Source: Flavobacteriales bacterium UBA4585
GTDB taxonomy: Bacteria > Bacteroidota > Bacteroidia > Flavobacteriales > Schleiferiaceae
NCBI GenBank assembly: GCA_949487015.1
Contig: CATAQZ010000202.1
Span: 1 to 11,125 of the forward strand
Direction of reading: 5' to 3'
DNA length: 11,125 nt
Shown in pieces: positions 7,060 to 11,125 of the stretch. The notes under the pieces are model-generated. The model did not search any database. It saw only the letters and a program-made list of their open reading frames with translations, and was not told the origin of the DNA. A program made the translations under genes and the position numbers. Positions within the stretch are counted from its first letter, which is position 1; each line of letters opens with the position of its first letter.

Positions 7060-7617
7060 ATGCAAAAACTGCTTTTGTTCTGCACAATAAGCTTCTTAGC
7101 GATGAGTTGCACACAAGAGCCATGGCAAATCGAGATGGGCAGCCGTTTGGATTCCATGATTGTTTTGGCCAAAAGCCATGAACAGGTGATCGCCAGTACT
7201 GATGTTGAGCAGGTAGCCGCTGCTTCCGATGTATTAGGGGCACACCAAATTTTCTTTTTGGAGCAATTGGATGAGATGGCACGACTTAAGGTCCCAAAGT
7301 CAGTGTACACAGGGCCGCTTGAGTCTATGAAAAACTGTGCTAAGTATTTAAATCGGGTTCGAACATCAAAAGATTTAAATCCCGAAAAGAACCGCGAACG
7401 GCTATCGAACTTAAGACACGATGTTCTCAAAGGTCATCTCGATAGTACGACTGCTATTGGGTATTACAATCAGGAGGCGATGCTCTTGCGCGATCTTGAC
7501 CGAACAATGAATAAAAGCTATGGTGGTTGTTTCAGCTGCCTTAGAGAATACGATGCCTTGGTGCTAAAATTGGACTCCTTAAAAGGCTTTATCTTGGAGC
7601 CCGATGCGATTCGTTAG
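7060..7617 (+). CDS. Predicted lipoprotein of unknown function with a CxxC motif
   Basis: I do not recognise this 185-residue protein. Residues 1-17 form a lipoprotein signal: MQK, a hydrophobic core, then the lipobox LAMSC with the lipidated Cys at 17, so it should be anchored in the envelope. The mature part is predicted mostly helical and charged, with no transmembrane segment. Near the C-terminus it has GGCFSCLREYDAL, a CxxC at C157 and C160; C93 is a further cysteine. The CxxC is not followed by His, so it is not a c-type haem site. It could form a disulfide or bind metal. The ATG lies 3 nt after the serS stop, and the gene end overlaps the TPR gene by 14 nt, so it belongs to this operon and is probably linked to the TPR protein in function. 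Confidence 0.85.
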   Translation: MQKLLLFCTISFLAMSCTQEPWQIEMGSRLDSMIVLAKSHEQVIASTDVEQVAAASDVLGAHQIFFLEQLDEMARLKVPKSVYTGPLESMKNCAKYLNRVRTSKDLNPEKNRERLSNLRHDVLKGHLDSTTAIGYYNQEAMLLRDLDRTMNKSYGGCFSCLREYDALVLKLDSLKGFILEPDAIR

Positions 7618-9373
7618 ACTACTTTTTATTTTTCTCATCCCCCTTGTGAGTCTAGGGCAAAACGATCTGACAGTCTGCGATAGCTTAATGATCAAACGCC
7701 AATTCGATGCTGCCGCCGTTTGTCTCGAAAAGCTGCATACGGAAAATCCTGTTGGGCCTGCCTACCAAAAACTTATAGAAGCTTATCTAATCCTAGCTGA
7801 TACCGGGAAAGTATTTAAACTGGCTCGAAAACAAAGCAAAGTCTATGGGCAATCTAAACCTGCATATTATGTAGATTACTGGCACTTCAGTAAGACCCTC
7901 GGGAGACGTGGTCCAGATTTTAGTACCCTAGAGAATCTCACTCGCAGTAATCCTTTCTCTGCACGAGCGAGTGCCCAGCAACTGGTAAAATACAACTACA
8001 TCCAAGAAGCCATTGAGCTCTACAAAATCGCAGAAGCTGTCCAGCCAAATGTTCGTACCGCGTTTGAAAGAGGACAATTGCATGCAGAACTAGGACAATA
8101 CGAGGCTCAATATGAAGCTTATCTCTTAGCAGCGCAACAGAACAGTGGCTACTTAAAGAGTATTAAGGCTCGGATTGCAAACAATCTAAGCGACGACCCT
8201 AAAGGCATACATAATACAGCTGTAAAGAAAGTATTATACAATGCTATCAAAAAATCTCCTGACCCTTTGACAGCACAACTCTTGCTGTTTGTCCTACGGC
8301 AAGAAGGAAGTTTTGATCGCGCATTTTCTTTTATGCAATCTCGATATGACGGTAGCGCCTCCATTCAGCCGTTTTTACAAGTCTTACGAGAGGCTCGTGA
8401 GGCTAATGCCGATGACGTAGCTGAAGAAATTGGCAATTTCTTATTGACCCAAAAAACTGCTTTGTCGCAACAGCGTGGGACGAACACCGTCCTGCTTGAG
8501 TTAGGAAAATGTCATGAAAAAACGAAGAATCATGCGGCCATTTTTGAGTTGTCTGAAGATTATCCAATAGGTGCCTGCATCGCATGTTTTGAATGGGAAC
8601 GTTACCGTGCAACCTTCCTCTTCGAATACACCACCGCTACCGAAGACAGCCTGCAACAGTTGTTGTCTTATGAATCTACTTTGGCCCAATTGCGTGAGCG
8701 CTACCCTAGAAAATTTCAACGGGGATTAACCCATCTTAGCCAAGGTGAAGCAAACCTTAGAATGGGATACTTTGATGATGCCCTTATGGAGTTTGCACGT
8801 GCCGAAACGTTACTCGAAGATTCAGACGAAGGAGATGTTGCACGACTGAATAAAGCGATGTGTGCTTTTTACGGCGGCGATATACCTTGGGCAAAAACGC
8901 AACTAGAAGTTCTTTTACAGAGCACTAGTAAATCCATTGCTAACGACGCCTTAGAAAACGCTTTGATGATTAGTGCCAATTCCGTCGAAGACACATTGAT
9001 GGAAGGGCTAGGTCTCATTCGTGTTCCCATGCTCCTGGAAGCGCAAGGAAAAACAACCAAAGCTATTGCCGGTTACAAGGCATTGAAAAATGCTCTGATC
9101 GTGCATGAACTTTACGACGACGTGTGCTTAAAACTCGGTAAGCTTTACGTCGAATCTGCGCAATGGGAATCGGCGCTCGCAGAATTCTCCCTGGTGCAAA
9201 AAGCCGCTGGAGAGGGCATGTGGAAAGAAGACGCAATCTTCTACATTGCAAAGTGTAGATTCGAACTTGAGGAAACTGAGGCCCAATCCGCCTTAGAGGA
9301 TTATTTATTAAACTACCCTGCCGGATTATATTTTGACCAAGCTAGAACCATGTATCGTACATTAGCATTATGA
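7604..9373 (+). CDS. Exported TPR-repeat protein of unknown function
   Basis: This 589-residue protein begins with a signal peptide (residues 1-18, MRFVRLL and hydrophobic core, ending SLG before Gln19). The rest is built of helical-pair repeats of TPR type, for example QQLVKYNYIQEAIELYKIAEAV (126-147; middle variable), LRMGYFDDALMEFARAETLL (385-404), and VESAQWESALAEFSLVQKAA (516-535). The end (AIFYIAKCRFEL, 544-555, then YPAGLYFDQAR, 571-581) resembles the TPRs of BamD/YbgF-type envelope proteins. A CxxC lies at C325 and C328 (GACIACFEWERY), reminiscent of the CxxC in the upstream lipoprotein. It probably acts as a periplasmic or outer-membrane-associated scaffold. The start overlaps the lipoprotein gene by 14 nt and its stop overlaps the next ATG (ATGA), implying coupled translation on both sides. 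No enzyme motif is visible. Confidence 0.88.
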   Translation: MRFVRLLFIFLIPLVSLGQNDLTVCDSLMIKRQFDAAAVCLEKLHTENPVGPAYQKLIEAYLILADTGKVFKLARKQSKVYGQSKPAYYVDYWHFSKTLGRRGPDFSTLENLTRSNPFSARASAQQLVKYNYIQEAIELYKIAEAVQPNVRTAFERGQLHAELGQYEAQYEAYLLAAQQNSGYLKSIKARIANNLSDDPKGIHNTAVKKVLYNAIKKSPDPLTAQLLLFVLRQEGSFDRAFSFMQSRYDGSASIQPFLQVLREAREANADDVAEEIGNFLLTQKTALSQQRGTNTVLLELGKCHEKTKNHAAIFELSEDYPIGACIACFEWERYRATFLFEYTTATEDSLQQLLSYESTLAQLRERYPRKFQRGLTHLSQGEANLRMGYFDDALMEFARAETLLEDSDEGDVARLNKAMCAFYGGDIPWAKTQLEVLLQSTSKSIANDALENALMISANSVEDTLMEGLGLIRVPMLLEAQGKTTKAIAGYKALKNALIVHELYDDVCLKLGKLYVESAQWESALAEFSLVQKAAGEGMWKEDAIFYIAKCRFELEETEAQSALEDYLLNYPAGLYFDQARTMYRTLAL

Positions 9374-9687
9374 GTCAACACATTTATAACGTTACCGTTG
9401 TAGTCGATACTTCTATCGAAGAAAAATGGAAGCAGTGGATGGTAAAAGAACATATTCCCGAAGTCATGGATACGGGAATGTTTAGAAATTATCTTTTTAC
9501 ACAAGTCTTCCCTGAACAGGAACAAGACAATCCAAGCTACAGCATTCAGTACCGAGCAGCAGATCTTGAAAGCATTAAACTATACATGCAGATGTACGGT
9601 CCCGAACTGCGCAAGAAATCTGAAAATGCTTGGGGTACACATGCACTGGCCTTCAGAACCATTCTTGAAGTGATCGACGAAAAATAA
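9370..9687 (+). CDS. DUF4286 family protein
   Basis: This small cytosolic protein (105 residues, no signal peptide, no cysteine) matches the DUF4286 pattern: YNVTVVVDTSIEEKW near the N-terminus, KQWMVKEHIPEVMDTGMF (21-38), SIQYRAADLESIKLYMQMYGP (58-78; middle variable), and a C-terminal AFRTILEVI. The alternating beta/alpha pattern suggests a ferredoxin-like, dimeric alpha/beta-barrel-type fold, but no function is known. It is nested by overlap on both sides: its ATG shares ATGA with the TPR stop, and its TAA shares one base with the ATG of the M16 gene. This tight coupling suggests fixed stoichiometry with neighbours. Confidence 0.9.
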   Translation: MSQHIYNVTVVVDTSIEEKWKQWMVKEHIPEVMDTGMFRNYLFTQVFPEQEQDNPSYSIQYRAADLESIKLYMQMYGPELRKKSENAWGTHALAFRTILEVIDEK

Positions 9688-10919
9688 TGACGACAAAACA
9701 ATGCATTTTCACTCTTGAAAACGGCCTACAATGTGCTTTTCAAGCGCAACGCAGCAGCGTTGCACACGTTGTAGTGGCGGTGCGTGCAGGCGCTAGAGAT
9801 GAATTGGACCACCAACAAGGTTTGGCGCATTTTCTCGAACACAATCTTTTCAAAGGGACTTCAAAACGCAAAGCATATCATATTCTTTCACGACTAGATG
9901 ATGTAGGTGGAGAGCTCAACGCATATACCACCAAAGAGGAGACGATTATACATGCTAGTTTTTTAAAAACCGACTTTCGAAGAGCGCTGGAACTCTTATA
10001 CGATGTACTTGCGAACAGTACTTTCCCTGAAAAAGAATTGGAAAAGGAAAAAGAGGTCATCAAGGATGAAATTTCCAGTTACAAAGACTCACCTGGAGAA
10101 AGTATTTTCGATGATTTTGAAGACCATATTTTCAGAGGTGACCCTCTGGGTAGAAATATTTTAGGCACTCCAGAAAGTGTAGATCGACTCTCGCGTGAAG
10201 ATATTCTTGAGTTTCAATCGCGCACCTACACAGCGGATCGCATTAAGTTAGCCGTGGTAGGGCCTTTTGGAAGCGAACGTGTTGAGCGCACAGTAGCCGA
10301 ACTTTTTGCCGGCTTTCAGTTTGCCGACTCAAATTGGGAAAACACATTCGAAGGCGATGGCCAACCCGATCGTGTAGTAGAAAATCTTGCGCAATTTCAA
10401 GATCATTACATGGTGGGCTGGAGAACCTGTGGAATACACGGCCATGATCGTCGAAGCCTGTCTTTACTAAACAACATACTTGGCGGACCTGCAATGAACA
10501 GCAGACTCGGACTAAATATTAGAGAAAAGCACGGCATTGCGTACAACATTGAAAGTTACCTCAACCTCTACAGCGATGTAGGGATGATGGGAATCTACCT
10601 TGGGTGTGATCCACAGCAAACCGAGAAAGCTGCCGCACTAGTGGCAAAAGAAGTAGCAAAACTGCGAGATACGAAGTTGGGTACCTTGCAAATGAGTAAG
10701 GCAAAAAAGCAATTTTTAGGTCAAATGGCCATGAGCGAGGACAATGGACTCAATTCAGCCGTTGGCGCGGCTCGCGCACTTTTACACTTCGGCCGGGTTA
10801 ACGATTTTGAGACTGTTGCCTCGAAAATACAAGCCATTACAGCCGAACAGCTTCAAGATGTAGCGAATGCCTATCTCGTCCCTAATAAAGCGTTTGAACT
10901 GATTTATAAAAAACAATAA
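9687..10919 (+). CDS. Cytosolic M16 zinc metallopeptidase (single-chain, complete motifs)
   Basis: This 410-residue protein has no signal peptide and so should act in the cytoplasm. It carries the inverted zinc motif HFLEH (H48, E51, H52), with the third ligand probably E128 in EVIKDE, 76 residues after H52. Other N-domain features follow the family: NLFKGTSKR and GGELNAYTTKEET (74-86). The C-terminal domain holds the substrate-binding pair in one chain: R273 (GGPAMNSR) and Y286 (REKHGIAY). This resembles the processing-peptidase-like M16B enzymes that work as homodimers, and contrasts with the split exported pair at the left end of the window. Its ATG overlaps the DUF4286 stop by one base (TAATG), and an O-methyltransferase gene follows after 3 nt. 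The substrate is unknown; clearance of short peptides is a reasonable guess. Confidence 0.96.
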   Translation: MTTKQCIFTLENGLQCAFQAQRSSVAHVVVAVRAGARDELDHQQGLAHFLEHNLFKGTSKRKAYHILSRLDDVGGELNAYTTKEETIIHASFLKTDFRRALELLYDVLANSTFPEKELEKEKEVIKDEISSYKDSPGESIFDDFEDHIFRGDPLGRNILGTPESVDRLSREDILEFQSRTYTADRIKLAVVGPFGSERVERTVAELFAGFQFADSNWENTFEGDGQPDRVVENLAQFQDHYMVGWRTCGIHGHDRRSLSLLNNILGGPAMNSRLGLNIREKHGIAYNIESYLNLYSDVGMMGIYLGCDPQQTEKAAALVAKEVAKLRDTKLGTLQMSKAKKQFLGQMAMSEDNGLNSAVGAARALLHFGRVNDFETVASKIQAITAEQLQDVANAYLVPNKAFELIYKKQ

Positions 10920-10922
10920 TTC

Positions 10923-11125
10923 ATGGAGTTCCTAAGTGACGACCTTCAAGAATACATCGGTGCTCACACTACCAAAGCACCCGAATATTTGAATGAATTA
11001 GAGCGTGAAACCTGGGTTAAAGTAGTCATGCCACGGATGCTTAGCGGTCACGTACAAGGGCAGATTTTAAAACAATTTTCGATGATGAAGCGCCCGAAAT
11101 ACCTTTTAGAAGTTGGCACTTTTAC
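10923..11125 (+). CDS. Class I SAM-dependent O-methyltransferase, 5' part only
   Basis: Only the first 67 codons are present, because the gene runs off the right edge. The N-terminus (MEFLSDDLQEYIGAHTTK, then LNELERETW near 22-30 and MPRMLSGHVQGQILKQF) and the start of the SAM-binding motif I (RPKYLLEVGTFT at the edge) are typical of the family-3, COMT-like O-methyltransferases common in bacteria. The downstream GYS part of motif I would lie outside the window. The ATG is 3 nt after the M16 stop, so it is the last visible member of the operon. The substrate cannot be told; bacterial members methylate hydroxyls on small aromatic molecules or, in some cases, tRNA wobble uridines. Confidence 0.88.
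   Translation, partial: MEFLSDDLQEYIGAHTTKAPEYLNELERETWVKVVMPRMLSGHVQGQILKQFSMMKRPKYLLEVGTF

Noticed and set aside
6932..7430. Antisense open frames opposite the serS end and the lipoprotein gene
   Set aside because: They lie fully across convincing plus-strand genes, show no recognisable protein features, and have no promoter-like sequence of their own.
7596..7599. GGAG before the TPR start as a Shine-Dalgarno site
   Set aside because: The spacing to the ATG is only 4 nt, and other genes here lack such sites; translational coupling through the overlap is the better explanation.
7157..7617. CxxC in the lipoprotein as a c-type haem site
   Set aside because: The residue after the second Cys is Leu, not His, so the CxxCH haem-attachment motif is not met.

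Overview
The window looks like chromosomal core DNA from a member of the Bacteroidota, most likely a Flavobacteriales-type organism. Three things point there. Three start regions carry a perfect Bacteroidota -7 box (TAnnTTTG). Shine-Dalgarno sequences are almost absent in front of the genes. Several proteins have lineage-typical forms: a ribosomal protein L21 with a long Lys/Ala tail, an Mrp without the CxxC motif, a DUF4286 protein, and exported proteins whose signal peptides end in Ala/Gly before Gln. I see no IS element, phage gene, CRISPR array, tRNA or rRNA, and no sign of recent transfer.

Layout. (1) Positions 1-2297, minus strand: a two-gene unit for exported M16 metallopeptidase subunits. 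The first carries the zinc motif HxxEH; the second lacks it and is cut by the window edge. (2) Positions 2298-2450: a divergent promoter region with an inverted repeat between the two promoters. (3) Positions 2451-3201, plus strand: rplU and rpmA (ribosomal proteins L21 and L27), closed by a strong intrinsic terminator. (4) Positions 3256-4341, minus strand: a single extended short-chain dehydrogenase/epimerase gene, convergent with rpmA. (5) Positions 4401 to the right edge, plus strand: one tightly packed run of eight genes with gaps of at most 12 nt or overlaps: mrp, a NifU C-terminal-domain protein, serS, a lipoprotein, an exported TPR protein, DUF4286, a cytosolic M16 peptidase and a truncated O-methyltransferase gene. 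A good -7 box precedes mrp.

How the genes fit together. The Mrp ATPase and the NifU-like protein are both iron-sulfur carriers or scaffolds and form an obvious pair. serS is a housekeeping passenger. The genes after serS are of unknown function, but their stop/start overlaps suggest translational coupling of lipoprotein with TPR protein, TPR protein with DUF4286, and DUF4286 with M16 peptidase. The neighbouring lipoprotein and TPR protein each hold one CxxC in a similar local context. I found no clearly new biological system. The best leads are this uncharacterised post-serS block, the Mrp without its Fe-S bridging cysteines, and the repeat-built tail of L21.
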